From assembly GCA_021813335.1 (NCBI GenBank), contig JAKALC010000013.1, positions 1 through 13,187 on the forward strand: a stretch of 13,187 bases of DNA. The letters run 5' to 3'. Made by a program: the position numbers and the translations under genes. Origin of the DNA: a bacterium (GTDB lineage: Bacteria; Patescibacteriota; Minisyncoccia; Phycocordibacterales; SBAW01). Positions 6,140 through 12,444 of this stretch are shown here, piece by piece; the stretch's first letter is position 1; each line of letters starts with the position of its first letter. The notes under the pieces were generated by a model. That model was not told the origin of the DNA and did not search any database. It saw only the letters and a program-made list of their open reading frames with translations.

Positions 6140-7482
6140 TGGTCCGGTTTGTCGGTCGACAAGAGGACGTCGATGCGGTTGATGTCGCGCGGGAACAAGG
6201 TCGCCTCTTTCACGTTCGGCAAGTCGAGGAAGCGCGCGGTAAGCCGCTCGAGGCCCATTCCCCACCCTCCGTGCGGAGGTAGGCCGTACTTGAAGGCCTG
6301 GAGGTAGAAAGAGAACTTTTCGGGGTCGAGCCCTTTGAGCTTCGCGCCGGCCACGAGATTGTCGTAGTTGTGCCGCCGCTGGCCGCCCGTCGTTATCTCG
6401 ATGCCGCGGAACAGAAGGTCGAAGCTCTTGGTGTAGCCCGGATCGTTCTCGTCCTCATAGGTGTAGAAGGGCCGCTTGGAGACCGGATAGTGCGTGATGA
6501 AGATGAAGTCGGAGCCGCGCTCTTTCTTCGACCATTCGCACAGCCAGCGCTCGTCTTCGGGTTCGAGGTCGGGCTCTTGGCGCTTGTCCTTGCCGGTCTT
6601 CTGGAAGATGAGCTCTTGCGCCTCGCGCAGCTTCATCGAAGGGATCTCTTCGGGAACGTCGGGAATTTCGGCGCCGAGGAGCGCGAATTCGGCGGAGCAA
6701 GTCTCTTTGAGATGCTTGGAGATGGCGCGCATCAGGCGGTTCTCCGTTTTCATCACGGTCGTATGGTCTTCGATGAAGCCCATTTCGGCGTCCATCGAGG
6801 TGTACTCGTTGAGATGGCGGCTCGTGGCGTGCTTTTCCGCGCGGAAGACGTTGCCTATCGAGAACACGCGCTCGAACACCCCCACCATTATCTGCTTGTA
6901 GAGCTGCGGCGAGGTCGCGAGGTGCGCCGTTTTGCCGTAGAGATAGTTGACCTCGAAGACCTCGCCGCTCCCCTCGGCGTCGTCGCCGATGAGTTTCGGC
7001 GCCTGGAATTCGGTGAACCGCTCGCTATTCAGGTGCACGCGATAGGCCTTGGCTATCTCCGCCTGCACTTTGAAGATGGCGCGAGCTTTCTCGGAGCGGA
7101 GCGTATACGGCAGGTAGTCGAGATAGGTATCGAGATTGACGTCGGTGCCGAGCTCGAAGGGCAGCTCCTGCGCGAACGAGAGCACGTGCATCGCTTTGAT
7201 ATCGAGTTCGATGTCGCCGTTCTGCACCTTTGTGTTGACGTTCTTTTCAGGCCGCTTGTTGACAAGAGCTTCGAGCTCGACGACGCACTCGGGTTTCGTC
7301 TCCTTCGCGATCATCATCGCTTCGGTCTCCTGGGGCAGCACGACGCCCTGGACGGTGCCGGTCATATCACGCAGGTCGAAGAAGACGAGCTTGCCCTGAT
7401 CGCGTCGCACGGCGACCGAACCCTTCACGAGCACGCGTTCACCGGTTTTTTCTTTCAGATCTTTGATGAATGTTCTTTCCAT
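6127..7482 (-). CDS. aspS: Aspartyl-tRNA synthetase, archaeal/eukaryotic-type, probably non-discriminating
   Basis: This class II synthetase charges tRNA-Asp, and possibly tRNA-Asn, with aspartate. At 451 residues it is far shorter than the usual bacterial enzyme (about 590) because the bacterial GAD insertion is missing. The order is an N-terminal OB-fold anticodon domain (about 15-105), then the catalytic core with SPQLYKQIM (191-199), motif 2 FRAEKHATSRHLNE (213-226), GGQRRHNYD (366-374) and motif 3 GWGMGLERL (406-414). The His in the motif-2 loop and in GGQRRH favours AspRS over AsnRS. The Trp that marks discriminating archaeal enzymes in the OB fold appears as Ala (GSVAV, 21-25), which suggests relaxed tRNA choice; this would need GatCAB elsewhere. 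The start is 4 nt after the trpS stop, without a Shine-Dalgarno. Confidence 0.92.
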   Translation of the reverse strand: MERTFIKDLKEKTGERVLVKGSVAVRRDQGKLVFFDLRDMTGTVQGVVLPQETEAMMIAKETKPECVVELEALVNKRPEKNVNTKVQNGDIELDIKAMHVLSFAQELPFELGTDVNLDTYLDYLPYTLRSEKARAIFKVQAEIAKAYRVHLNSERFTEFQAPKLIGDDAEGSGEVFEVNYLYGKTAHLATSPQLYKQIMVGVFERVFSIGNVFRAEKHATSRHLNEYTSMDAEMGFIEDHTTVMKTENRLMRAISKHLKETCSAEFALLGAEIPDVPEEIPSMKLREAQELIFQKTGKDKRQEPDLEPEDERWLCEWSKKERGSDFIFITHYPVSKRPFYTYEDENDPGYTKSFDLLFRGIEITTGGQRRHNYDNLVAGAKLKGLDPEKFSFYLQAFKYGLPPHGGWGMGLERLTARFLDLPNVKEATLFPRDINRIDVLLSTDKPDQLGS

Positions 7483-7486
7483 AGAA

Positions 7487-8434
7487 TTACAAGGTTATGC
7501 CGATTTTTTCTCGCACGAGCTTCATTTTGCTCTCTGCCATAGCGCGTGCTTTTTCGCTTCCGTCATCAAGCACGCGCTTCACGTCTCTGTCGTCGAGAGA
7601 ATCGCGTTTCGCACACATCGGAGCGACGAGGGCCTCGATGTCCTCGATAAGGGCCTCCTTGAGCGCTTTGTAATTGCCTTTGTGCGAGTCGTAGAGCGAC
7701 GCGAGTTCCGCCTCGCTTCTAAAGAGGCGATGAATGGCGTAAACATTTTTCGGCAGCTCGCCCGAGGAATCGGTAACGATGCCCATCACGGCCTTCGCTA
7801 TTTCGTCCTTCGTGCCGAAGAGCGGGATGGTGTTCTTGTAGCTTTTGCTCATCTTCTGTCCGTCGGTGCCGGGAACGACGCCGACGCCCTCAAGAATTTT
7901 GTCTTTGGGCTCAATGAACGTCTCTCCATAGGCAATGTTGAATTTTGCTGCCGCCTCGCGCGCATACTCGACGTGCTGCTTCTGGTCTTGGCCCACGGGC
8001 ACGATGTCAGTGTCGTAGAGGAGGATATCCGCCGCCATAAGCATCGGGTAGTTGAAGAGGCCGGCATTCGCCTTGAGGCCCTTCGCAACCTTGTCCTTGT
8101 AGGCGTGCGCGAGCTCGAGATAGGCGACCGGAACAAGGCACTCGAATATCCACGCGAGCTCGGTGTGCTCGTGTACCTGCGACTGTTGGAAGATGACCGT
8201 CTTTGCAGGGTCGACGCCCGCCGCCAAATAATCTTTGACGACGTTGATTATGTTCTGGCGCAGCTCTTCGGGCTTGGGAGCCGAGGTCAGCGCGTGATAG
8301 TCGGCGACCATAAGCATCGAGTCGTAGCTCTCATAGAGGTCGGCGAAGGGCTTGAGGGCGCCGAAATAGTTGCCGATATGGAGTGTACCGGACGGCTGCA
8401 AACCCGTAAAAAGGCGTTTTTTAACGCTTGCCAT
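7487..8434 (-). CDS. trpS: Tryptophanyl-tRNA synthetase
   Basis: TrpRS activates tryptophan and loads it on tRNA-Trp in the cytosol. The 315-residue class I enzyme has the usual compact bacterial length. The HIGH signature is HIGN (19-22) within GLQPSGTLHIGNYFG. The YPMLMAADILLYDTDIVPVG segment and QDQKQHVEYARE (149-160) form the substrate pocket region. The second signature is KMSKS (194-198). An in-frame ATG at 8461 lies inside the palindromic terminator and would add a hydrophobic 9-residue leader. The start at 8434 is chosen because the family N-terminus begins there and because an extended -10 box ends 8 nt before it. It heads the long minus-strand gene string, with aspS 4 nt downstream. 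Confidence 0.95.
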   Translation of the reverse strand: MASVKKRLFTGLQPSGTLHIGNYFGALKPFADLYESYDSMLMVADYHALTSAPKPEELRQNIINVVKDYLAAGVDPAKTVIFQQSQVHEHTELAWIFECLVPVAYLELAHAYKDKVAKGLKANAGLFNYPMLMAADILLYDTDIVPVGQDQKQHVEYAREAAAKFNIAYGETFIEPKDKILEGVGVVPGTDGQKMSKSYKNTIPLFGTKDEIAKAVMGIVTDSSGELPKNVYAIHRLFRSEAELASLYDSHKGNYKALKEALIEDIEALVAPMCAKRDSLDDRDVKRVLDDGSEKARAMAESKMKLVREKIGITL

Positions 8435-8442
8435 ATACGGCA

Positions 8443-8451
8443 ATAATAGCA
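8443..8451 (-). promoter_or_regulatory. Extended -10 promoter for trpS and the downstream string
   Basis: On the minus strand TGC-TATTAT (extended -10) ends 8 nt before the trpS ATG, so the transcript would start at or next to the start codon. No good -35 is seen; that region is occupied by the terminator palindrome. Confidence 0.45.
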
Positions 8452-8482
8452 GAAAAATCACTACCTAGGTAGTGATTTTTCT
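8451..8482. terminator. Perfect 32-bp palindrome, bidirectional intrinsic terminator
   Basis: The sequence is identical to its own reverse complement over 32 bases, centred on CCTAGG. The stem is ATCACTAC/GTAGTGAT and there is a run of five A before and five T after it, so both strands give a stem followed by a U-tract. It lies after the stop of the small membrane protein gene and just before trpS. Confidence 0.85.
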
Positions 8483-8505
8483 AGGGAACTATATACAAAG
8501 CTGCT

Positions 8506-8691
8506 CTAGGTGGTATTTCGGTTGGTGAGTCCGTAGTATACGAGCCATGCGCCGCCAATAAGTTCTACCAAGCCAAAAACATTGTAGCCCCATAGTTCGG
8601 CGGTACTCCAGTCGCCGAGATACTGCCACCCACCCATTACAAACCCAACAAGTAATAGAAGGCCAACCACGCCAACGATATTCTTTTTCAT
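8506..8691 (-). CDS. Small hypothetical membrane protein, 61 residues
   Basis: The family is not recognised. The protein starts MKKNIVGVVGLLLLVGFVMG, a Lys-led hydrophobic helix (about 4-21), then a short polar stretch with Trp and Tyr (QYLGDWSTAELWGYN), and a second hydrophobic helix (VFGLVELIGGAWLVYYG, about 39-56), ending in NRNTT. Two transmembrane helices in a hairpin with both ends probably in the cytosol is the likely shape. A longer in-frame start at 8766 exists, but 8691 is preferred because a TATAAT box ends 6 nt before it and the upstream codons would overlap the promoter. The gene has its own promoter and terminator, so it is a single-gene unit between the tRNA block and trpS. Base composition is less GC-rich than in the enzymes around it. 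Confidence 0.72.
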   Translation of the reverse strand: MKKNIVGVVGLLLLVGFVMGGWQYLGDWSTAELWGYNVFGLVELIGGAWLVYYGLTNRNTT

Positions 8692-8697
8692 ATCCCG

Positions 8698-8703
8698 ATT
8701 ATA
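8698..8703 (-). promoter_or_regulatory. -10 box of the small membrane protein gene
   Basis: A consensus TATAAT lies 6 nt before the ATG at 8691, which predicts a leaderless mRNA. The -35 region (about 17 nt upstream) shows only a weak match. Confidence 0.6.
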
Positions 8704-8740
8704 CCGCGCCGTTATCCCCAGAAAACGTCCGTTTCCCCTA

Positions 8741-8766
8741 TTGACTTTTTCTGAGCATGGTATCAT
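8741..8766 (+). promoter_or_regulatory. Candidate promoter of the RNA block
   Basis: TTGACT (8741-8746) is followed by TGG-TATCAT (extended -10, 8758-8766). The spacing of 14 is short, so the extended -10 probably carries it. Initiation would fall near 8772, at the base of the first hairpin of the RNA. It is divergent from the promoter at 8698-8703. Confidence 0.45.
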
Positions 8767-8770
8767 GAAG

Positions 8771-8916
8771 GTACCTCACATTGGAGGTGTTAAACGGTTC
8801 ACGGAGACAACGCGACCCAGTCGGAAACGGAAGACGAGAAATAACTACGAAAACAAGTTAGTTCGAGAATCCAGTCGCCGACTGGTCTACTGCGGAGAAA
8901 TCCCAAGGTAGGCCGG
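8771..8916 (+). ncRNA. Candidate structured RNA of unknown family, upstream of two tRNA genes
   Basis: The family is not recognised; it does not show the conserved cores of tmRNA, RNase P RNA or SRP RNA. Three helices can be drawn. A 5' hairpin joins GTACCTC (8771-8777) to GAGGTGT (8784-8790) with two G-U pairs and hides a GGAGG. A long-range 8-bp helix joins CCAGTCGG (8817-8824) to CCGACTGG (8878-8885), enclosing a hairpin AACTA/TAGTT (8843-8847, 8859-8863). Then CTGGTCTAC (8882-8890) pairs with GTAGGCCGG (8908-8916), with two G-U pairs, and is capped by GGA-GAAA-TCC, a GNRA tetraloop. The last two helices share 8882-8885, so they either compete or stack end to end. Part of it could instead be read as a 48-codon ORF (8765-8911), judged less likely. 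It may be an independent RNA or the leader of the tRNA transcript. Confidence 0.42.
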
Positions 8917-8932
8917 TTAGCGATTGGATTTT

Positions 8933-8954
8933 GCATTTTGAAAATTAAAAATGC
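8933..8954. repeat. AT-rich inverted repeat before the tRNA-like gene
   Basis: GCATTTT (8933-8939) and AAAATGC (8948-8954) pair around an 8-nt loop. A related AT-rich stretch (TTTTGAAAGTTGAA) precedes the tRNA-Ser gene. Confidence 0.5.
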
Positions 8955-8974
8955 CCGGCTGGGAGGAATACAGT

Positions 8975-9048
8975 GCAGGCGTAGCATATGCAAGAAATGC
9001 AATGCCACTTAGAAGGTATTTATGATGGTGCGAATCCATCCGCCTGCA
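8975..9048 (+). tRNA. Aberrant tRNA-like gene, anticodon possibly UAG (Leu)
   Basis: A full cloverleaf can be drawn. The acceptor is GCAGGCG/CGCCTGC (7 bp, discriminator A9048). The D stem is GCAT/ATGC with a 9-nt loop. The anticodon stem is ATGCC/GGTAT, extendable to 6 bp by A9001-T9020. The variable region is 4 nt. The T stem is GATGG/CCATC. Four points are abnormal. The anticodon loop has 8 bases (ACTTAGAA). The D loop lacks the G18-G19 pair. The T loop reads TGCGAAT with G where U55 should be. If U33 is kept, the anticodon is UAG, which means leucine, yet there is no long variable arm. No CCA is encoded. The gene lies in a 16-bp perfect helix made of leader, acceptor and trailer (8966-9056). 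It may be a degenerate tRNA, a tRNA-derived RNA, or a specialised tRNA; amino acid identity is unsure. Confidence 0.6.
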
Positions 9049-9093
9049 CTGTATTCGTCTCAAACGAGCATTTCGTTTTGAAAGTTGAATTGT

Positions 9094-9193
9094 GCCCCCG
9101 TAGTTCAATGGATAGAACGACGGTCTTGAACACCGTATCCGAAAGGACTTGCTCTCTAAGGCACAGATGTAGGTTCGATTCCTATCGGGGGCG
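9094..9193 (+). tRNA. tRNA-Ser (anticodon UGA) with a 32-nt variable arm
   Basis: It decodes UCA. The acceptor is GCCCCCG/CGGGGGC (7 bp) with discriminator G9193, as usual for serine. The D arm is GTTC/GAAC with a GG-containing loop. The anticodon arm is ACGGT-CTTGAAC-ACCGT with TGA at 9127-9129. The T arm is GTAGG/CCTAT with the standard TTCGATT loop. No CCA is encoded. The variable region (9137-9168) is 32 nt, far longer than a normal serine arm. It begins ATCC-GAAA-GGA, and its missing closing T appears only 20 nt later, so removing 9148-9167 gives a perfect ATCC-GAAA-GGAT arm. Leader (9078-9093) and trailer (9193-9208) pair at 15 of 16 positions and extend the acceptor stem. Confidence 0.88.
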
Positions 9194-9223
9194 CAGTTCA
9201 ACTCTCAACGTCTATTTCAAAGA

Positions 9224-9263
9224 AAAAGAACCGCCATCGCGCGTCGCTAATGACCGTTCTTTT
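9224..9263 (+). terminator. Possible terminator after tRNA-Ser
   Basis: AAAAGAAC (9224-9231) pairs with GTTCTTTT (9256-9263), followed by an AT-rich stretch. The 24-nt loop is large, so this is a weak call. Confidence 0.3.
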
Positions 9264-9331
9264 ATAAATTCAATATACTAAGGGCTACGCATTCGCGCCA
9301 GTGGGTACATGGGGACATCGTGTGGTCGTGC

Positions 9332-9355
9332 AAAAAGCCTTTATTATGGCTTTTT
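9332..9355. terminator. Bidirectional terminator between dnaJ and the RNA block
   Basis: AAAAAGCC (9332-9339) and GGCTTTTT (9348-9355) are perfect inverted copies around an 8-nt AT loop, with U-tracts on both strands. It lies 35 nt after the dnaJ stop on the minus strand and would also stop the plus-strand tRNA transcript. Confidence 0.8.
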
Positions 9356-9386
9356 CTATAACCTATCCCCTATTCCCTATAACCTA
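9356..9386. repeat. Short direct repeat CTATAACCTA
   Basis: CTATAACCTA occurs at 9356-9365 and again at 9377-9386, with a related CCCCTATTCC spacer between the two copies. It fills the gap between the terminator and the dnaJ stop. No function is evident. Confidence 0.5.
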
Positions 9387-9389
9387 ATT

Positions 9390-10490
9390 TTAAATCCCCT
9401 CCTCCTTTAGTTTCTCAATCAACTTTTTAGCTTCGCGGGAGAGTTTTTGCGGCAAGGTTATCTTGATGCGCACAAAGAGATCGCCTCGCTTGCCCGAGCT
9501 CGAAAGAGACTTGCCCAAGGGTACCCCCCTGCCCTTCACGCGCAAAAGTTCGCCGTGTGAGATGCCCGCGGGCACCGACACGGTGATATCGCCGTCGAGG
9601 GTCGAAACCGTGTAATCGTGGCCGAGAAGGGCGTCGGAAAGTTTTATGGAAAGTTCGGTCACGAGATTGGCGCCGTCCTTTTTGAAGCGCGGATCGGATA
9701 TGACGTGGACTTTGACGTAAAGATCGCCGGCCACACCCCCCGCCACGGCCTCGCCTGCGCCGGAGAGCCGTATCATTTCCCCGCCCTCAATGCCTGCGGG
9801 AATGGTTATTTCCACCTCCTCTTGTTTGCGGTAGACGCCTTCGCCGCGGCAGGTCGAGCACTTCTCCTCCGGTATCTTGCCGGTTCCGCGGCAGGCGCGG
9901 CACGGCTGCACCATCGTGATGGCGCCGAAGATCGAGTTCGTGGTCTCGTGGACCTTGCCGGAGCCGTTGCATTTCTTGCAGGTGTCGAGCTTCACCCCGG
10001 GCTTGGCACCCGAACCGTGGCACACTTCGCACTCGGAGACCTTCGCAAGAAGGACGCGGCGTTTGGTGCCGAAGATGGCATCCTTGAACGGAAGCTCAAG
10101 ATCGATGGAAACATCGCGGCCGCGCTGGACGCGTCCGCCCCCGCGGCCGCCGAAGAAATCGCCGAAAACGTCGCCAAAGTCGAAGCCGCCCTGCGCGAAG
10201 GCATCTTGGAATTGCGAGAAGTCGAACTGCGCTCCCTGCCCGCCGAAGCCCGAGAAGCCGGGGCCCGCGCCGTCCGAGAAGACGCGCCCGTACGAGTCAT
10301 ACTCGCCGCGCTTCTTGTCGTCGGAAAGGACGCTGTACGCCTCGCTTATCTCCTTGAACTTCTCTCCGTCGCCGCCGGCCTTGTCGGGATGATATTTATG
10401 CGCGAGTTTATAGAACGCCTTCTTGATCTCGTCTTTCGACGCGCTCTTCTGAACGCCCAGTATTTCGTAGTAGTCTCGTTTTGCTGCCAT
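9390..10490 (-). CDS. dnaJ: Chaperone DnaJ (Hsp40), full type I
   Basis: DnaJ stimulates the ATPase of DnaK and hands it unfolded proteins. The 366 residues contain all type I parts. The J domain (about 5-70) carries the HPD motif at 34-36. A Gly/Phe-rich linker (about 72-122) follows. The zinc-binding region has four CxxCxGxG repeats: CEVCHGSG from 154, CKKCNGSG from 171, CRACRGTG from 197 and CSTCRGEG from 211. After it come two beta-barrel substrate-binding domains and a short charged C-terminus. It follows dnaK by 23 nt and is last in the heat-shock operon. A purine stretch AAGGGG lies about 14 nt before the ATG, too far to count as a clear ribosome binding site. Confidence 0.97.
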   Translation of the reverse strand: MAAKRDYYEILGVQKSASKDEIKKAFYKLAHKYHPDKAGGDGEKFKEISEAYSVLSDDKKRGEYDSYGRVFSDGAGPGFSGFGGQGAQFDFSQFQDAFAQGGFDFGDVFGDFFGGRGGGRVQRGRDVSIDLELPFKDAIFGTKRRVLLAKVSECEVCHGSGAKPGVKLDTCKKCNGSGKVHETTNSIFGAITMVQPCRACRGTGKIPEEKCSTCRGEGVYRKQEEVEITIPAGIEGGEMIRLSGAGEAVAGGVAGDLYVKVHVISDPRFKKDGANLVTELSIKLSDALLGHDYTVSTLDGDITVSVPAGISHGELLRVKGRGVPLGKSLSSSGKRGDLFVRIKITLPQKLSREAKKLIEKLKEEGI

Positions 10491-10513
10491 ATTCGGCTAG
10501 GATACCCCTTACG

Positions 10514-12418
10514 TTATTTCACGTCAGCGTCGCGGACGTTGCCTTCGTCTTGCCCTGAGCCTGTCGAAGGGCCGCCCTCAGTATTCGGCTTGTCTTGCCC
10601 CGAGTCTTTCGAAGGGCCCGCCTTTTGGACCGCCTCGTACACTTTGGAGAGCTCGCGTGCGAGTTCCTCGGCTGCGGTCTTCATCGCTGCACTATCGTCC
10701 GACGTTTTCTTCCCTTCCGCCGCGGTTATTTTCTCGTTGATAGAAGTCTCAAGTTCAGCCGGAACCTTGCCCTTGTTGTCGGCAAGCGCCTTGCGGGCGG
10801 AGTAGACGGCCTGGTCGAGCACGTTGCGCGCCTCGGCCACCTCGACCTTCTTCTTGTCGGACTCCGCGTTCGCGTCCGCGTCCTTGCGCATACGCTCGAT
10901 ATCGGTGTCGGAAAGGCCCGACGATGCTTCGATGCGGATCGACTGCTCCTTGTTCGTAGCCTTATCCTTGGCTTTGACGGAGAGGATACCGTTGGCATCG
11001 ACGTCGAAGCTCACCTCTACTTGCGGGAGTCCGCGGGGTGCCGGCGGGATGCCGTCCAAGACAAAGCGCCCGAGCGATTTGTTGTCGCCTGCCATCGCGC
11101 GCTCGCCCTGCACGATATGGATCTCGACGGAGGTCTGGTTGTCGGAAGCCGTCGAGTAGGTCTGCGATTTGCTCGTGGGGATGGTCGTATTGCGGTCGAT
11201 GAGTTTCGACACGACGCCGCCCATCGTCTCAATGCCGAGAGAAAGCGGAATGACGTCGAGAAGAAGGACGTCGCGCACTTCGCCGCCCAGGATGCCGCCC
11301 TGGATGGCGGCGCCGACGGCGACCACTTCGTCGGGATTGACGCTCATATTGGGCTTCTTGCCGAAGAACTTTTCGACGGCCGCCTGAAGCGCGGGCATAC
11401 GGGTTTGTCCGCCGACCAAAATGACCTCGTTGATGTCCCCTACCTTGAAGGGCGAGGCCTCCATCGCGCGCTTTGTAATGGTCATAGCGCGGTCGATGAA
11501 TTCGCTTGAGAGTTCCTCGAGCTTCGCGCGCGTGAGCTTGATGAGAAGGTGGCGGGGGCCCGAAGCGTCCGAGGTGATGAACGGGATATTGACCTCGCTC
11601 TCGATCGCGGTTGAGAGCTCTATTTTGGCTTTCTCCGCGGCTTCGTCGAGGCGTTGGCGGCCGAGAGGATCCTGGCGCACGTCGATGCCCGACTCTTTTT
11701 TGAACTCCTCGGCGAGGTAGTCCATTATCTTCTGGTCGATGTCCTTGCCGCCTAGGTGCGCGTCGCCGTCGGTCGACTTCACTTCGATGACGTCTTCGCC
11801 CACCTCGAGGATGGAGATGTCGAACGTGCCGCCGCCGAAGTCGAAGACGGCGATTTTCTCGTTTCTTTTCTTGTCGAAGCCGTACGCGAGCGCGGCCGCC
11901 GTCGGCTCGTTGATGATCCGCTTCACGTCGAGGCCGGCTATCTTGCCCGCGTCGCGGGTCGCGGCGCGCTGCGAGTCGTTGAAGTATGCCGGCACGGTAA
12001 TGACCGCTTCGGTGATAGTCTCGCCCAGGCGCTTCTCCGCGTCGGCCTTGAGCTTCTGGAGGATCATCGCGGAGATCTCCTCGGGCCGGTACCAGGAGGA
12101 ACCCATACTGACCTCGATGCCGCCGTTCTGCGCTTTGCGCATCTCGAACGGAACCGCCGCGCGGTCCTTGGCGACCAGAGGTTCGTCGAACGTGTGTCCG
12201 ATGAAGCGCTTGATCTGATAGACGGTATTCTTAGGATTGGTGACCGCCTGGCGGCGCGCGAGAAGGCCGACAAGGCGCTCCCCCGTCTTCGAGGCGGCGA
12301 CGACGGAAGGCGTCGTGCGCGCGCCCTCGGCGTTCTCGAGGATGCGCGGTTCGCCGCCCTGAATGACCGCCATCGCGGAGTTCGTCGTGCCAAGATCGAT
12401 GCCAAGAATTTTTCCCAT
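10514..12418 (-). CDS. dnaK: Chaperone DnaK (Hsp70)
   Basis: DnaK is the ATP-driven Hsp70 that binds exposed hydrophobic peptides with DnaJ and GrpE as partners. The 634 residues hold the nucleotide-binding domain with GIDLGTTNS (6-14), NEPTAAALAYG (170-180) and DFGGGTFD (193-200). A beta-sandwich substrate domain and an alpha-helical lid follow. The start at 12418 is chosen because the family N-terminus MGKILGIDLGTTNS begins there; an in-frame extension to 12508 overlaps grpE and is unlikely. The last 34 residues (601-634) replace the usual acidic disordered tail with two related units, GPSKDSGQD and GPSTGSGQD, both encoded by dispersed repeat elements (10546-10617). grpE ends 26 nt upstream and dnaJ starts 23 nt downstream. 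Confidence 0.97.
   Translation of the reverse strand: MGKILGIDLGTTNSAMAVIQGGEPRILENAEGARTTPSVVAASKTGERLVGLLARRQAVTNPKNTVYQIKRFIGHTFDEPLVAKDRAAVPFEMRKAQNGGIEVSMGSSWYRPEEISAMILQKLKADAEKRLGETITEAVITVPAYFNDSQRAATRDAGKIAGLDVKRIINEPTAAALAYGFDKKRNEKIAVFDFGGGTFDISILEVGEDVIEVKSTDGDAHLGGKDIDQKIMDYLAEEFKKESGIDVRQDPLGRQRLDEAAEKAKIELSTAIESEVNIPFITSDASGPRHLLIKLTRAKLEELSSEFIDRAMTITKRAMEASPFKVGDINEVILVGGQTRMPALQAAVEKFFGKKPNMSVNPDEVVAVGAAIQGGILGGEVRDVLLLDVIPLSLGIETMGGVVSKLIDRNTTIPTSKSQTYSTASDNQTSVEIHIVQGERAMAGDNKSLGRFVLDGIPPAPRGLPQVEVSFDVDANGILSVKAKDKATNKEQSIRIEASSGLSDTDIERMRKDADANAESDKKKVEVAEARNVLDQAVYSARKALADNKGKVPAELETSINEKITAAEGKKTSDDSAAMKTAAEELARELSKVYEAVQKAGPSKDSGQDKPNTEGGPSTGSGQDEGNVRDADVK
10546..10617. 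repeat. Two tandem copies of a GCCCTGAGC...CGAAGGGC element in the dnaK 3' end
   Basis: Copy 1 (10546-10573) contains TGCCCTGAGCCTGTCGAAGG and copy 2 (10591-10617) contains TGCCCCGAGTCTTTCGAAGG. Each has ends that can partly pair. Both are read in frame as GPS-x-x-SGQD. On the plus strand they read CPEPVEG and CPESFEG, peptides often seen in spurious ORFs over this repeat type. The second copy has diverged, so it is the older or less constrained one. Confidence 0.7.
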
Positions 12419-12444
12419 ACTATTTTTGATTATCGAATAACGTG

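Noticed and set aside
8765..8911. 48-codon plus-strand ORF starting MKVPHIGG and rich in Arg/Lys
   Set aside because: It has no recognised family, its ATG overlaps the predicted -10 box, and the region folds into paired helices with G-U pairs and a GNRA loop. RNA is the better reading, though a small basic protein is not excluded.
8771..9056. tmRNA
   Set aside because: There is no Ala-rich tag ending in ALAA and no split acceptor between a 5' piece and the tRNA-like part; the tRNA-like gene closes on itself.
8917..9201. Minus-strand ORF of 94 codons across both tRNA genes
   Set aside because: It is a shadow of the two tRNA genes; its peptides are of the kind commonly translated by mistake from tRNA loci.
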